A DNA stretch of 64,000 nt from Chloroflexota bacterium (GCA_019873685.1 JAIOAT010000001.1:255523-319522), one strand, 5' to 3'; numbered from the stretch's first letter, positions 35,375-44,363 are shown. Translations and numbers: made by a program. Notes: generated by a model not told the origin, from the sequence alone.

Positions 35375-36996
35375 GAGGCCCACTGCGGCGAGGAGGCGCC
35401 GCCGTCAATCGTGATCTGCTGGGCGCGCCCACTCTTAACATCCACGATCCAGAGGTTGCCCTGGTAGATCAGGGCGATCTGACGGCCAGAAGGACTCCAG
35501 ACAACCTCCTGCGCTGCCAGGCCAGGCTGACCTGAGGCAGGGAAGATGACTCGCGCATTGCTGCCGTCACGATCGGCTACAACCAGATCGTACTGATCGT
35601 TCACACTGTTAAGCGGATTGCGTGCCTGCAGGTAAGCCAGATAAGCCTGGGGAAACTCCCCCTGACTCTCTAGAAATGGCGAGAATTTCGGCGATGCCCA
35701 GATGCCTGCCCGCTCAACAATATCCGCACGAAAGCCGCCCGTGGGGCTGACGGTAGTCACAGCAACATTGAAGATCGGACTGTTCTCCGGTTGTTCCGCG
35801 CCGAAGGGCGGACCATGGACGGTAGTCGCCAGCATCAGGCCGTCAGGCGACCAGGAGATCGCCGGCTGCCAGACCCAATCCTGGAAGGTTGTGTATACAG
35901 GAAAGTCCAGCAACGTGGTGAAAGTGCCCGTTTCCAGATCAACCAGCCCGACTCCGTCTGCGCGGGTCCAGGCCAGGGCCGAGCCATCCGGCGCCCAGCG
36001 ATAGGTAGTGCCCCACCATCCATACACGCCGCCAGCAGAGCTTTCCACCAGGTTTTCAACCTTAATGGGCACCGCTCCCTCGTCATCCAGGCGCATTGAC
36101 CAGAGATCGTTGAAGGCCTGCCAGCCCGGTGCGGCACTGCGCGCCTCAGCCGTTGAATAGCTGAAGGTGTAAGGTTGTCCCGGAATCCATTCTGCGTAGA
36201 GGATATTGCGCAGCAGGCTGATCTCCTGAGGCTGTGGCTCAGCTGCTCGCGTGTCAAGAATCACCCACAGGGTATTGAAGTACAGGTCGGCGTCTGTGGC
36301 ACCATCATACCGCTGGGTGAATAGCAACTGGCTCCCGTCCGGCGACAGGGAAAACACCCGTCCGTCGACTTGCCCGCTGCTGGTCACCGGCCGCTTGGTG
36401 GCGCTGCTACCCCGGATCATCCAGACATTACCATTGGAGACATACATCAGCGTGCCTTCAACCGGCACTGTTTCAAGCTGGCTGGTATCCAGGCCGACGA
36501 AAACGATTTCATCCTGCGAGACTTCGACTACCACACGTTGGATTTCCACGCGTTGTGTTTCCTGGCCATCCTCATAGGTAATCCGGTGGCAAACTTCTTC
36601 AATCCCGTTGACGCCCGGCTGGGCAAGCCGCTCTTCCCCGGGTGCCAGTCCTTCGTTAGGGATTGTTCGCTTCTGGTAGGGAATTGGCGTTTGCTGGCAT
36701 ACTGTCTGCTCTGATACCCGAACCACCGTCACCGTCATGCCATCACGCAACTGCGTATTGCTGGGAGGGACGATCCGGTCTAGTTCTCCCAGGGTGACCC
36801 CTGCCTGTTCCAGGAAGGTTCCCACCGAAATCTGTTGATCGTAGATATAGGCGCGCTGGCGGCCATCAGCTACAAGGAGGATGCGCATCTCGTTGCGCTC
36901 AGCAGCAGGCACGCACGCAGCCAGGAATGCGAGGATCAGGACACTCAGTCGCAGAAGAAGGGATGCTGGGGACTTTCGGGATGGTTTTCTGTGCAT
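35371..36996 (-). CDS. Lipoprotein with DUF348/G5 module and TolB-like beta-propeller
   Basis: About 541 residues. Signal peptide with lipobox (LAFLAAC, Cys 28). About 35-90 matches the ubiquitin-like DUF348 domain (ISVGTFLEQAGVTLGELD, RDGMTVTVVRV) and 95-170 a G5 domain (YEDGQETQRVEIQRVVVEV), a pair known from resuscitation-factor and wall-active proteins. About 185-541 is a propeller with FSLSPDGSQLLFTQRY, YRWAPDGSALAWTRADG and VVWSPSGRQIALIYQG repeats. The ATG at 36996 was chosen for the compact signal peptide; an ATG six codons earlier is possible, and neither has a clear ribosome site. It is translationally coupled to the fusion protein downstream. Confidence 0.83.
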   Translation of the reverse strand: MHRKPSRKSPASLLLRLSVLILAFLAACVPAAERNEMRILLVADGRQRAYIYDQQISVGTFLEQAGVTLGELDRIVPPSNTQLRDGMTVTVVRVSEQTVCQQTPIPYQKRTIPNEGLAPGEERLAQPGVNGIEEVCHRITYEDGQETQRVEIQRVVVEVSQDEIVFVGLDTSQLETVPVEGTLMYVSNGNVWMIRGSSATKRPVTSSGQVDGRVFSLSPDGSQLLFTQRYDGATDADLYFNTLWVILDTRAAEPQPQEISLLRNILYAEWIPGQPYTFSYSTAEARSAAPGWQAFNDLWSMRLDDEGAVPIKVENLVESSAGGVYGWWGTTYRWAPDGSALAWTRADGVGLVDLETGTFTTLLDFPVYTTFQDWVWQPAISWSPDGLMLATTVHGPPFGAEQPENSPIFNVAVTTVSPTGGFRADIVERAGIWASPKFSPFLESQGEFPQAYLAYLQARNPLNSVNDQYDLVVADRDGSNARVIFPASGQPGLAAQEVVWSPSGRQIALIYQGNLWIVDVKSGRAQQITIDGGASSPQWAS

Positions 36997-37092
36997 GGCT
37001 GACAATGCTAACATGAGCGATCCCGGGCGGCAAGTTTCGCCTATGTTTGCACCCGGGCGGTCCCACATATACTGGCGTAAATCGGCAGATCA

Positions 37093-37134
37093 TCAGGCCC
37101 CCTTATGGGAACAGCATCACACAAGGGGGCCTGA
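37093..37134 (-). terminator. Long perfect hairpin after the SGNH-like lipoprotein gene
   Basis: A perfect 12-bp stem (37093-37104 with 37123-37134, arm TCAGGCCCCCTT) and an 18-base loop, 29 bases after the stop of the gene at 37163. No U-tract follows on the minus strand, so it may act as a partial terminator or mRNA-stabilising structure between two genes of the cluster. Confidence 0.55.
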
Positions 37135-37162
37135 ACCTCAAGAGTTAAGCCTGACTGGCTAC

Positions 37163-40126
37163 CTAGCGCACGACATCCCCTAGCGCCTTGAGCAGTTGCA
37201 GCATGGACAGATTAGCCTGGTTAGCGCCGTACAGCAGCTGGTCGGCGGTAAATACGGCACTCTGCCCGGGGGCGCTGACCCGCAGTGAGCCGTCCACATT
37301 GACGCCATTCTCAGGCAGGTCGCGCAGCAGCAGCCACAGGTTCCATACTGGCAGGTTGCGCGCCTGAGCCGCTTCGACGATAGCCGCGTTCTGCTGGCCC
37401 ACATCCTGATCATCACCGGGCAGTGTAACCGGGATGGGGACCACCCCCAGATCGATTACCTGCTGAAGGACGGCGTCCAGCTCCTGGCGGAAGGCAACCG
37501 GGTCGCTCTTGTTGCGCCCGATGCTGATCAGCATGAAAGCAGGCTGGGCAACACGGACTTCGCAGGCGATCGGACTCTCGTTGGGCTGGCACATCGCCGG
37601 ATCACCGCGACCTGGCGTCAACAGATCGACTGCCCACCAGGTCTCGTTACCGGCCAGGGAGGTGTGCGTGAAGCTATTCCGATCGCCAATAGGCGTCAGG
37701 AATTGCTGCAGCACCGGTTCAAGTTCAGCCTGGTAAACATCCCACACCACCAGTTGCACCCCCAGGTCGTCCAGGAAGGCCGGATCAACAGCAAGCTGAT
37801 CACCCGCAACCGAGAAGATGTTCCGGTTGCGTCCCATCATCTGACCGTTGTTGAAGATAGCCCTTACCGTTTCAGCGACTTCCGGTTTAGCGCCGAAATC
37901 CGGTAGGACAGGAACCTGGCTGACATCGATCAAGCTCGGTGCAGGGATCTCCGTCGGGACTTCAGTTGGAGTCTCTGTCGGTGTAGCTGTAGGCACCTCT
38001 GTCGGTGTCTCCGTCGGTGTCTCGGTAGGCGTGGCTGTAGGTACCTCTGTCGGTGTCTCGGTCGGCGTTTCCGTTGGCGTTTCGGTGGGCGTAGCCGTGG
38101 GCGCCTCTGTTGGTATCTCAGTGGGTGTCTCTGTTGGTGTCTCCGTTGGCGTGGCGGACGGCAGTTCGGTCGGTGTCTCCGTCAATGTCGGCAGTGGCAA
38201 CTCTGTTGGGGTTTCGGTCGGGATCGGCGTAGCCGTCGGCCAGATCACTTCCGTCGGGATTGGCGTGTCGGTCGCCGTCGGAATGGCAGCGATCGCCGTT
38301 GGCTCAATTGTCGGCGTCGGTGGTAGCGGCATGCTGACATCGGGGAAGACCGCCTGGCGGATGGCGCTCAACACCTGCAAAGCGGTCAGGTTCCGCTGGT
38401 TGAACCCGTATGCCAGGCCTGTCGCCGATAGATCAGTGGGCAAAACACCCGCTGGCGGCATGCTGAGTGTGATGCCATCCCCGCTGATACCGCTGCCGGG
38501 CAGGTCGCGCACCGCTGACCAGAAGTTCCAGAGCGGTATTCCAGCGCCATTGGCCACATTCACAATCTCGGTGTTGAACCGCAGCACCTGCTCAGCGGTC
38601 ACCATGCCGTCGAGACGCGCCGGTATGGTGCTCAGTACGGGGATAACGCCGTTCTGTAGCGCCAGACTCACAATGTACTGCAGATTGGCGCGGAAACTTT
38701 CCGGCGTCGCGGCATACATCAGCACATCATGGGTGCCGAGCATGATCAGGGCAATGCTGGGCCGGGTGAGCCTGATCTCGCAGGCCAGAGGAGTCTCGCC
38801 GGCCAGGCACCAGCCAGGATCAGCCAGTCCGGTCGAGACGACATCAAGGGTAGTCCAGCCGGGGTAGGCCGCGCGGCTCGTAACGTTAAAGCTGTTCTTG
38901 AGGATGCCGCCTTCTTCCCGGAAAGGTACCCCGAAGAAATCAATCACCGGTTGCAGCCCGGCATAGATGTCCAGCACGTAAGTACCGTTGCCAAAACCGG
39001 ACAGGAAGGCAGGCGATGCAGTGTTCTCATCGCCAACCTTGATGAACCGGTAAGGGCTGTTGCCCAGCGTGTTGACTCCGTACTCGAAGACCGCACGCAA
39101 GTTAGCTGCAACGACGGGGGAGAGGCTGGGCACAATGGGTATAGCGTTAAGGTCCACCAGCGACGGCCCTGACGTAGGAGGAACCGTCGGCGTAGCGGTG
39201 GGTATCTCCGGCGGGGTTGCCGATGGCAGCAGGGTAGCGGTCGCTGTCTCAGTGGGTGTCGGTGTTGGCGTCTCCGTCGGCGTCCCGGTCCATGTCGGCG
39301 TGCTGGTGGCTGGCTGTGGCACGGTGCTGGTGAGTGTGGGCGTGAGTGTAGGGGTGCTGGTCGGAGGCAGCGTGACCGGAAGAGGAGTGAAGGTCGGTGT
39401 TGGCGACGGGACAGTTGTAGCCGTTGGCGGCGGTGTGGCAACCTGGTTGGAAATCCGCAGGTTCCGGACGACGGCGACTGTGCTGCCGCCATCGCGAGTG
39501 AAGACACGCAGCCGCAACTGGTAGATTCCATCCGGCGTTTGGCGTGTGTCCCAGAGGCCCAGCATAGCATTCTGAACCGGAACCATCGAGATCGAACCCG
39601 GAATCAGCGCCCATAGGTTGCCAGGATCAGGGCTAAACTCCAGCTGGGATTGGACAAAGAACGGGTGTGTGGCGCTGCCAAGGATCTGCACAATACCCGC
39701 CAACACGTTGTTGTTGACCGGCGAGTAGATAGCAATGTTAGCGGCTGGGAGTGGTGTACTGGTCGGGATGCGCGTTGGGAAGGGCGTTGCAGTATAGAAC
39801 GGAATCGCCGTCGGTAGGATCACGGTGGTTGGCTGGATGGCGATCGGTGTATTCAGGAAGACCAGGGTTGGCGGTAATGTGATACCCGGCAAAGGCGTGG
39901 GAATCTGCCCGGTTGGCGGTAATGTGCGGGTAGGCGGAATGGTGTTGATAGCCGCCACAGTTGGTGTGGTCACCGCAGCAGGTTGGTTGATGAGGTTACA
40001 GGCAAGGCTGCTCATGAGGAGCAGCAACAAACCAACAACAACCGGCCAGGGTAGGGCAGGGGGCTTCACGGCGTTTCGCTTATCCATGTACCGCTGCTCC
40101 AGTCTGAATACCACCGGTATCCGCAT
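37163..40126 (-). CDS. Large lipoprotein with two SGNH-hydrolase-like domains and Thr/Pro/Glu-rich linkers
   Basis: About 987 residues. Lipobox LLMSSLAC (Cys 43 from the ATG at 40126; AAGGA is 5 bases upstream). After a beta-sandwich-like region (VFTRDGGSTVAVVRNLRIS) and a Thr/Pro linker come two related domains (about 330-600 and 735-987), each starting DLNAIPIVPSL / DVSQVPVLPDF and containing VGDENTASPAFL / AGDQLAVDPAFL and IMLGTHDVLMY / ISIGRNKSDP. These match the layout of SGNH esterase blocks I and III, but the catalytic Ser after GD is Glu or Gln. The long linker between them is a PTETPTEVPTATPTE repeat. An SGNH-derived binding role outside the cell is inferred; activity is doubtful. 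Confidence 0.82.
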   Translation of the reverse strand: MRIPVVFRLEQRYMDKRNAVKPPALPWPVVVGLLLLLMSSLACNLINQPAAVTTPTVAAINTIPPTRTLPPTGQIPTPLPGITLPPTLVFLNTPIAIQPTTVILPTAIPFYTATPFPTRIPTSTPLPAANIAIYSPVNNNVLAGIVQILGSATHPFFVQSQLEFSPDPGNLWALIPGSISMVPVQNAMLGLWDTRQTPDGIYQLRLRVFTRDGGSTVAVVRNLRISNQVATPPPTATTVPSPTPTFTPLPVTLPPTSTPTLTPTLTSTVPQPATSTPTWTGTPTETPTPTPTETATATLLPSATPPEIPTATPTVPPTSGPSLVDLNAIPIVPSLSPVVAANLRAVFEYGVNTLGNSPYRFIKVGDENTASPAFLSGFGNGTYVLDIYAGLQPVIDFFGVPFREEGGILKNSFNVTSRAAYPGWTTLDVVSTGLADPGWCLAGETPLACEIRLTRPSIALIMLGTHDVLMYAATPESFRANLQYIVSLALQNGVIPVLSTIPARLDGMVTAEQVLRFNTEIVNVANGAGIPLWNFWSAVRDLPGSGISGDGITLSMPPAGVLPTDLSATGLAYGFNQRNLTALQVLSAIRQAVFPDVSMPLPPTPTIEPTAIAAIPTATDTPIPTEVIWPTATPIPTETPTELPLPTLTETPTELPSATPTETPTETPTEIPTEAPTATPTETPTETPTETPTEVPTATPTETPTETPTEVPTATPTETPTEVPTEIPAPSLIDVSQVPVLPDFGAKPEVAETVRAIFNNGQMMGRNRNIFSVAGDQLAVDPAFLDDLGVQLVVWDVYQAELEPVLQQFLTPIGDRNSFTHTSLAGNETWWAVDLLTPGRGDPAMCQPNESPIACEVRVAQPAFMLISIGRNKSDPVAFRQELDAVLQQVIDLGVVPIPVTLPGDDQDVGQQNAAIVEAAQARNLPVWNLWLLLRDLPENGVNVDGSLRVSAPGQSAVFTADQLLYGANQANLSMLQLLKALGDVVR
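37930..38330 (-). repeat. Short tandem repeats encoding the TPTETPTE linker
   Basis: About 400 bases of imperfect tandem units of 12 to 30 bases (plus-strand GGTGTCTCxGTxGG words) coding for PTETPTEVPTA-type repeats. A second, weaker patch lies near 39190-39440. Both are in frame throughout. Confidence 0.75.
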
Positions 40127-40147
40127 GAATCCTTCTTTCTCATCATA

Positions 40148-40153
40148 ATTATA
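40148..40153 (-). promoter_or_regulatory. -10 box of the SGNH-like lipoprotein gene
   Basis: Perfect TATAAT on the minus strand, 21 bases before the ATG at 40126; no clear -35. This position rules out the longer open frame that starts at 40159. Confidence 0.45.
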
Positions 40154-40236
40154 CGCCATGCCAGTGCCCAGGCTATCCGACCATCAACCTACTGGTGTCT
40201 GACGCTTTCCTGACGCCGATAGATATCCTGGAGAAG

Positions 40237-41325
40237 TTATTCCGCCAGGCACGGTGATGATCCCCACAGGGGTATGACCAGATCAGGATCGTAGGTGATC
40301 GTAACTTGCTCACCATACTGTGGACAGCGCGCCCTATTCATTGCTTCTGTTGTCGGCAGACGGAAGGTAAAGGCGATATCTGCTGCCCCTTGAAGTGTTA
40401 TGGTTAGCCGGTATGAATCGCCGGCAAAGACGCAGCGGCTTATCGTGCCCGTCAGGATGGGACGCGATGCACCGGTGTGCTCAGCGGTGAGCTGGATTCC
40501 CCCTGGATGGATCAGGAGTGCCTCCGGTATCCGGGAGACTTGTTGTGTCCAGTTGAGGGGGAAACGCCCGATGCTGGTTTCCGCTGAGTCGTCATCTATG
40601 GCTTTGACGGGCACCAGGTTCTGCAAGCCCAGAAACCGGGCGACAAACACTGTTCGGGGATACAGGTAAAGTTGTTGCGGAGCGTCGATCTGCTCGATGC
40701 AGCCGTCGCGCATCACGGCGATGCGATCAGCAATGGCGAAAGCCTCCTGCTGGTCATGGGTAACGTAAATGCTGGTCAGACCGGCTTGCTTGATGATCGT
40801 CCGCAGTTGCACCCCCAGTTGTTCCCGCAACGCTGCATCGAGCGAGCCAAGAGGTTCGTCAAGCATCAGGAGCCGCGGCTTAGGGGCCAGACTCCTGGCC
40901 AGAGCCACACGCTGGCGTTCCCCACCCGAAATCTCATTTACGCTGCGGTTTTCGTATCCCTGCAAATCAACAAGTTCAAGTACCTCCTGCAGACGTTGGA
41001 TGCTCTCGTCGCGCGGCAGACGATGCATCCGCAGCCCAAACAGGATGTTCTCTGCGACGTTCAGGTGTGGGAACAGGGCATAGTCCTGAAACATCAGCCC
41101 AAAGTCACGCTCATGAACGGGCGTCCCGGTCACCGGCAGGCCATCAAACAGAATCTCGCCGTGCTGGGGAGTCTCCAGGCCCGCTATAACCCGGAGCAGG
41201 GTGGTCTTGCCACAACCGCTGGGTCCCAACAGACACATGATTTCACCCGGCTGAACATCGAGATCGATGTTGTGAAGAGTCTGTTCCCCGTTGTATCCGA
41301 AACTCACCTTATGAACGTTTAGCAT
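40237..41325 (-). CDS. thiQ: Thiamine ABC transporter, ATP-binding subunit
   Basis: 362 residues. Walker A LLGPSGCGKTTLLR (near 32-45), signature NEISGGERQRVALARSLA, Walker B LLMLDEPLGSLD, and the switch His in IYVTHDQQEA. The extra 120 C-terminal residues form a regulatory OB-like domain as in iron, polyamine and thiamine-type ATPases. The ATG overlaps the permease stop (TGATG). Substrate assignment rests on the TPP riboswitch and the binding protein at the operon head. Confidence 0.9.
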   Translation of the reverse strand: MLNVHKVSFGYNGEQTLHNIDLDVQPGEIMCLLGPSGCGKTTLLRVIAGLETPQHGEILFDGLPVTGTPVHERDFGLMFQDYALFPHLNVAENILFGLRMHRLPRDESIQRLQEVLELVDLQGYENRSVNEISGGERQRVALARSLAPKPRLLMLDEPLGSLDAALREQLGVQLRTIIKQAGLTSIYVTHDQQEAFAIADRIAVMRDGCIEQIDAPQQLYLYPRTVFVARFLGLQNLVPVKAIDDDSAETSIGRFPLNWTQQVSRIPEALLIHPGGIQLTAEHTGASRPILTGTISRCVFAGDSYRLTITLQGAADIAFTFRLPTTEAMNRARCPQYGEQVTITYDPDLVIPLWGSSPCLAE

Positions 41326-43013
41326 CAGAATTCCCCCACACCTGTTACGCGCAGCCGCTCAATAACGCTGAAACTGATGCCACACACCGCCATCAGAAGG
41401 ACGCTCAACGCCAGTGCCTGCCCGTAATTGACCACTCCCGGTTGACCGAGCAGACGGTAGATGGCGATCGGAATAGTCGGGATCTCAGGTCTGGCGACGA
41501 AGACCGAGGCCCCAAATTCGCCCATGCTGACCGTGAAGGCAAACGTCGCGCCAACGGCGAGGCCGCGCCCGATCAGAGGCAGATCGATGAGGCGCCAGAC
41601 TTGCCAGGGTGATGCGCCAAGCGTCTTGGCCGCCTCACGGATATGCGCCGGAATACCGCGCAGCGCGGGGAGCACGCTGCGCACCACAAAAGGCAGGGCT
41701 ACCAGCGTATGCGCGATGAGCAGCAGGGCAGGGGAGGTGCGCAGGTTGAGCGGCGGCTCATCCAGGGCGACGATGTAACCAAAGCCCAGTGTAGCCGCAC
41801 TGGCCGCCAGAGGAAGCATGAACAGCGGGTCCAGCCAGCGTACGATCCGCCACCGCCGCGTCAGCAGTTGCGCTGTCAGCAATCCCAGCAGAACGGCCAG
41901 TAACATGGTTCCTGTGGCAAAGAGCAGGGAGTTGCCTACCGCCTCAATCGGAGGCACAAACAGGATAGAGCCACGCGGGTTGTGAGTCAGTGCTGTGTAG
42001 TAGCGCAGCGTCAGCCCGCTTTCGCCAAGCGTCAGCGATCGGATCACCAGGGCGGCCAGTGGGACGAACAACAGCAATCCCATCAGTCCCAGATTGGTGG
42101 CGACAAGTAGCTTTCGGGAGAATCTTTTGGGCTTGCGGCTCACTAACCTTGATGCCCGTAGTTCGCTGGCCATCTGGCTTTGCAGCCGCGCGTAGAGCGC
42201 CATTAACGCAAGGAGCAATCCCATCTGAATAAGCGACAGCGCCGCCGCCATTGAGAGATTGAGGTAGCTGGTGGTCTGGCGGAATATCTCGACCTCGAGC
42301 GTGGCAAAGCGCGGCCCGCCCAGGATCAGGATGACCCCAAAGCTGGTGAAGGTAAACACAAAGATGAGTAGCCCAGAGGCAAGGATGATGGGGCGGAGCA
42401 GGGGGATGCGTACAAACCACCAGAGTCGCCATCCGTGACAGCCCAGCAAGCGGGCTGCTTCTTCGATCTGAGGGCTTTGGTTGACCCAGAAGCTACTGAT
42501 CATGCGCAGCGCCAGCGGGTAATTGTAGAAAACATGGGCAATGAGGATGATGGCGAACGTTCGCTCAAGCACAACGGGAGGCTCAGCAAGGCCCAGTACT
42601 GATATCGCCAGTGTATTAATAACACCTGTCCTACCGAGTAACGCTGTAAATGCCGCTGAAACAACTAGTGTTGGTAATATAAAGGGCAAGACCGACAGGG
42701 AGAGCAGCGTGCGTTTCAGGGGAAACTCATAACGGGCAAAGACATAAGCGCCGGGCAAGGCCAGCACCAGTGTGAGCGCAGTGGAGAGCGTAGCCTGTCC
42801 CACTGTGAAGCCGATGATTCGCCGGTAGTAATCTGATGAGAGAATCTCCAGGAAGCTGCTGAGATCGATGGCGCCTTCAGGGGCCAGACCAATGGTCAGA
42901 ATAGTAGCCAGAGGGTAGAAGAAGAAAACCGCCAGGAAGACGAGCGGCACGAGCAATAGCCCGTGCCGCATGCCGGAAAGCATCCCACTTAGCGAAGGAC
43001 GACGCTGGTCCAT
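41325..43013 (-). CDS. thiP: Thiamine ABC transporter, fused permease
   Basis: About 562 residues, about 12 membrane helices in two halves, each with an EAA-loop (IEEAARLLGCHGWRLWWFVRIPLL and IREAAKTLGASPWQVWRLIDLPLI), the ThiP/FbpB plan. Imports the substrate handed over by the binding protein. The start is uncertain: ATG at 43013 has GGAGGA upstream and overlaps the end of the binding-protein gene by about 25 bases; ATGs at 43025 or 42983 are alternatives. Confidence 0.9.
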   Translation of the reverse strand: MDQRRPSLSGMLSGMRHGLLLVPLVFLAVFFFYPLATILTIGLAPEGAIDLSSFLEILSSDYYRRIIGFTVGQATLSTALTLVLALPGAYVFARYEFPLKRTLLSLSVLPFILPTLVVSAAFTALLGRTGVINTLAISVLGLAEPPVVLERTFAIILIAHVFYNYPLALRMISSFWVNQSPQIEEAARLLGCHGWRLWWFVRIPLLRPIILASGLLIFVFTFTSFGVILILGGPRFATLEVEIFRQTTSYLNLSMAAALSLIQMGLLLALMALYARLQSQMASELRASRLVSRKPKRFSRKLLVATNLGLMGLLLFVPLAALVIRSLTLGESGLTLRYYTALTHNPRGSILFVPPIEAVGNSLLFATGTMLLAVLLGLLTAQLLTRRWRIVRWLDPLFMLPLAASAATLGFGYIVALDEPPLNLRTSPALLLIAHTLVALPFVVRSVLPALRGIPAHIREAAKTLGASPWQVWRLIDLPLIGRGLAVGATFAFTVSMGEFGASVFVARPEIPTIPIAIYRLLGQPGVVNYGQALALSVLLMAVCGISFSVIERLRVTGVGEF

Positions 43014-44062
43014 GCCTCGATCCATTCCTCCCGGTGTGCCGCGACAGTCTCGCTATCGAGATAGGCTGGCTCCTCCGGTATGGTGGCGTACTTGACGAAT
43101 ACTTCAGGCAGTTCGGCCTCCCTATTGACCGGGAAGACAAACATCTGCAACGGCATGTCTTCCTGGAATGGTTGGCTTAGCAGAAAATCGATGAAGCGCT
43201 GGGCTGCTTCAATCCGCTGTGTTCCGGCCAGAATGCCGGCGAACTCGATTTGGCGGAAGCACATCCCGCTTGCTGTGATGCTGCCGGTCGGGGCGTCTTC
43301 AAGCGTTTCTTCAGCGAAGTAGACCTCAGCAGGCGGGCTGCTGGCATAACTCACCACCAGCGGCCTTGTACCATCTCCGGTTGCACTGAACTCGCCGTAG
43401 TAAGCGTCGCTCCAGCTATCGACTACCAGCACATCGTTCGCGACAAGATCTGCCCAGAAGTCGAGGTAGGTGTAAACTGGCGCCTCCTCCTCTTCATCGC
43501 CGGTGCCAAAATAGTTGATTGTCGCCAGCAGGAAAGCCAGGCCCGGTGAAGAGGTGGCAGGATTCTCAACTACCAGCAGGCTGCGGTATTCCGGCCTGGT
43601 TAAGTCTTCGAAGCTGGCAGGCAGCGGCAGATCGTGTTCCGCGAAGTAGGCTTTGTCGTAGTTGAGGCAGACATCGCCATAGTCGATTGGCGTGACACGA
43701 TACTGGCTGTCAAGGATGAACTCATCCGCAACATCCTTGAGTAACGGCGATTCATAGGGGATGAACAGGTCGGCATCCAAAGCCCGCGTCAGAAAGGTGT
43801 TGTCAAGCCCGTACAAGACATCCGCCAGCGGATTGTTACGGCTCAGAATCGCCTGATTGATCATGGTGCCGGTATCGCCGGCGCGCAGGATGCGTACCCG
43901 GATTCCCGCTTCTTGTTCAAAGTTGCTGAGAATCTCCTCGCTGACGCTGAAGCTGTCATGTGTGATCAGGGTCAGCTCAACCGGTTGCTGAAGTGCGTTA
44001 AGCTGACCCGTGGCGGTGAACGCCACAAGCAACAGGCAAACTAACCAGACACGTTTTTTCAT
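42989..44062 (-). CDS. thiB: Thiamine ABC transporter, periplasmic-type binding protein
   Basis: 357 residues. Signal peptide (MKKRVWLVCLLLVAFTATGQ), then ELTLITHDSFSVSEEILSNFEQEAG, GDTGTMINQAILSRNNPLADVLYGLDNTFL, YGDVCLNYDKAYF and TSSPGLAFLLATI, closely following TbpA/ThiB. GGGAGG precedes the ATG. Together with thiP and thiQ it forms a complete thiamine (or thiamine phosphate) importer. The first gene after the TPP riboswitch. Confidence 0.93.
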   Translation of the reverse strand: MKKRVWLVCLLLVAFTATGQLNALQQPVELTLITHDSFSVSEEILSNFEQEAGIRVRILRAGDTGTMINQAILSRNNPLADVLYGLDNTFLTRALDADLFIPYESPLLKDVADEFILDSQYRVTPIDYGDVCLNYDKAYFAEHDLPLPASFEDLTRPEYRSLLVVENPATSSPGLAFLLATINYFGTGDEEEEAPVYTYLDFWADLVANDVLVVDSWSDAYYGEFSATGDGTRPLVVSYASSPPAEVYFAEETLEDAPTGSITASGMCFRQIEFAGILAGTQRIEAAQRFIDFLLSQPFQEDMPLQMFVFPVNREAELPEVFVKYATIPEEPAYLDSETVAAHREEWIEAWTSVVLR

Positions 44063-44113
44063 CGTCGCATACCTCCCAGAACAGGCAAAAACGTTCGATA
44101 GAGGGAGGGAGAG

Positions 44114-44142
44114 ATGAAAATTGCCACCGCGTAGGGTGGCAA
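44114..44142 (-). terminator. Riboswitch-controlled terminator (expression platform)
   Basis: An 8-bp stem (44121-44128 with 44135-44142, arm TTGCCACC) with a 6-base loop, followed on the minus strand by TTTTCATC. It lies between the TPP aptamer and thiB. Its CCCTACGC segment (stem end plus loop) is exactly complementary to GCGTAGGG in the aptamer, so aptamer folding should decide whether the terminator forms. Confidence 0.8.
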
Positions 44143-44157
44143 TTGAGTTCGTGAAAA

Positions 44158-44245
44158 CAGGCTCTCCCTACGCCGGCATTACCCGGATCAGGTCACAGGG
44201 TCGACGCAGCTGCGTCCTCTCAGTTCGCGTAACGAACTCCCCTGG
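44158..44245 (-). ncRNA. TPP riboswitch (THI box)
   Basis: Read on the minus strand: GGGGAG at the 5' side, CTGAGA (44218-44223), a GACGCAGCTGCGTC hairpin, then CCTGATCCGGGTAATGCC and GGCGTAGGGA (44165-44192). These are the conserved pyrimidine- and pyrophosphate-sensing elements of the TPP aptamer in the right order and spacing. It controls the thiBPQ operon, so thiamine import is shut off when TPP is plentiful. Confidence 0.95.
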
Positions 44246-44283
44246 CCGTGCAGTATCGATTGTTAACCAAGCATCCGATAGAT

Positions 44284-44310
44284 ATTATACACCTATCAAA
44301 AGCTTGCCAA
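44284..44310 (-). promoter_or_regulatory. Promoter of the thiBPQ operon
   Basis: On the minus strand TTGGCA (44305-44310), 15 bases, TATAAT (44284-44289). The -10 is perfect and the spacing is short. Transcription would start near 44277, about 30 bases before the riboswitch. Confidence 0.55.
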
Positions 44311-44323
44311 GGGTACAAAGTGG

Positions 44324-44335
44324 TGCTATTTTATA
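44324..44335. repeat. Left copy of a 12-base inverted repeat flanking the recombinase gene
   Basis: TGCTATTTTATA here matches the reverse complement of TATAAAATAGCA at 45424-45435, on the other side of the recombinase gene. The left copy directly abuts the dif-like palindrome. Confidence 0.55.
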
Positions 44336-44363
44336 AGGGCGTATAAATGCCATAATGCGCCCT
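44336..44363. other. dif-like 28-base palindromic site (11+6+11)
   Basis: Plus-strand arms AGGGCGTATAA and TAATGCGCCCT, separated by ATGCCA. The arms are inverted copies of each other at 9 of 11 positions and match the geometry of Xer sites. Read on the minus strand, the arm AGGGCGCATTA matches the XerC arm of E. coli dif at 8 of 11 positions (shared GCGCAT), and the other arm shares the TTAT start of the XerD arm. The outer bases extend the symmetry (ATA/TAT). It ends 17 bases before the ATG of a Xer-like recombinase. A transcription terminator is an alternative reading because TTTTC follows. Confidence 0.5.

Noticed and set aside
37848-38867. Plus-strand open frame of VGVSVGVAVG repeats
   Set aside because: Antisense shadow of the TPTETPTE linker of the SGNH-like lipoprotein.
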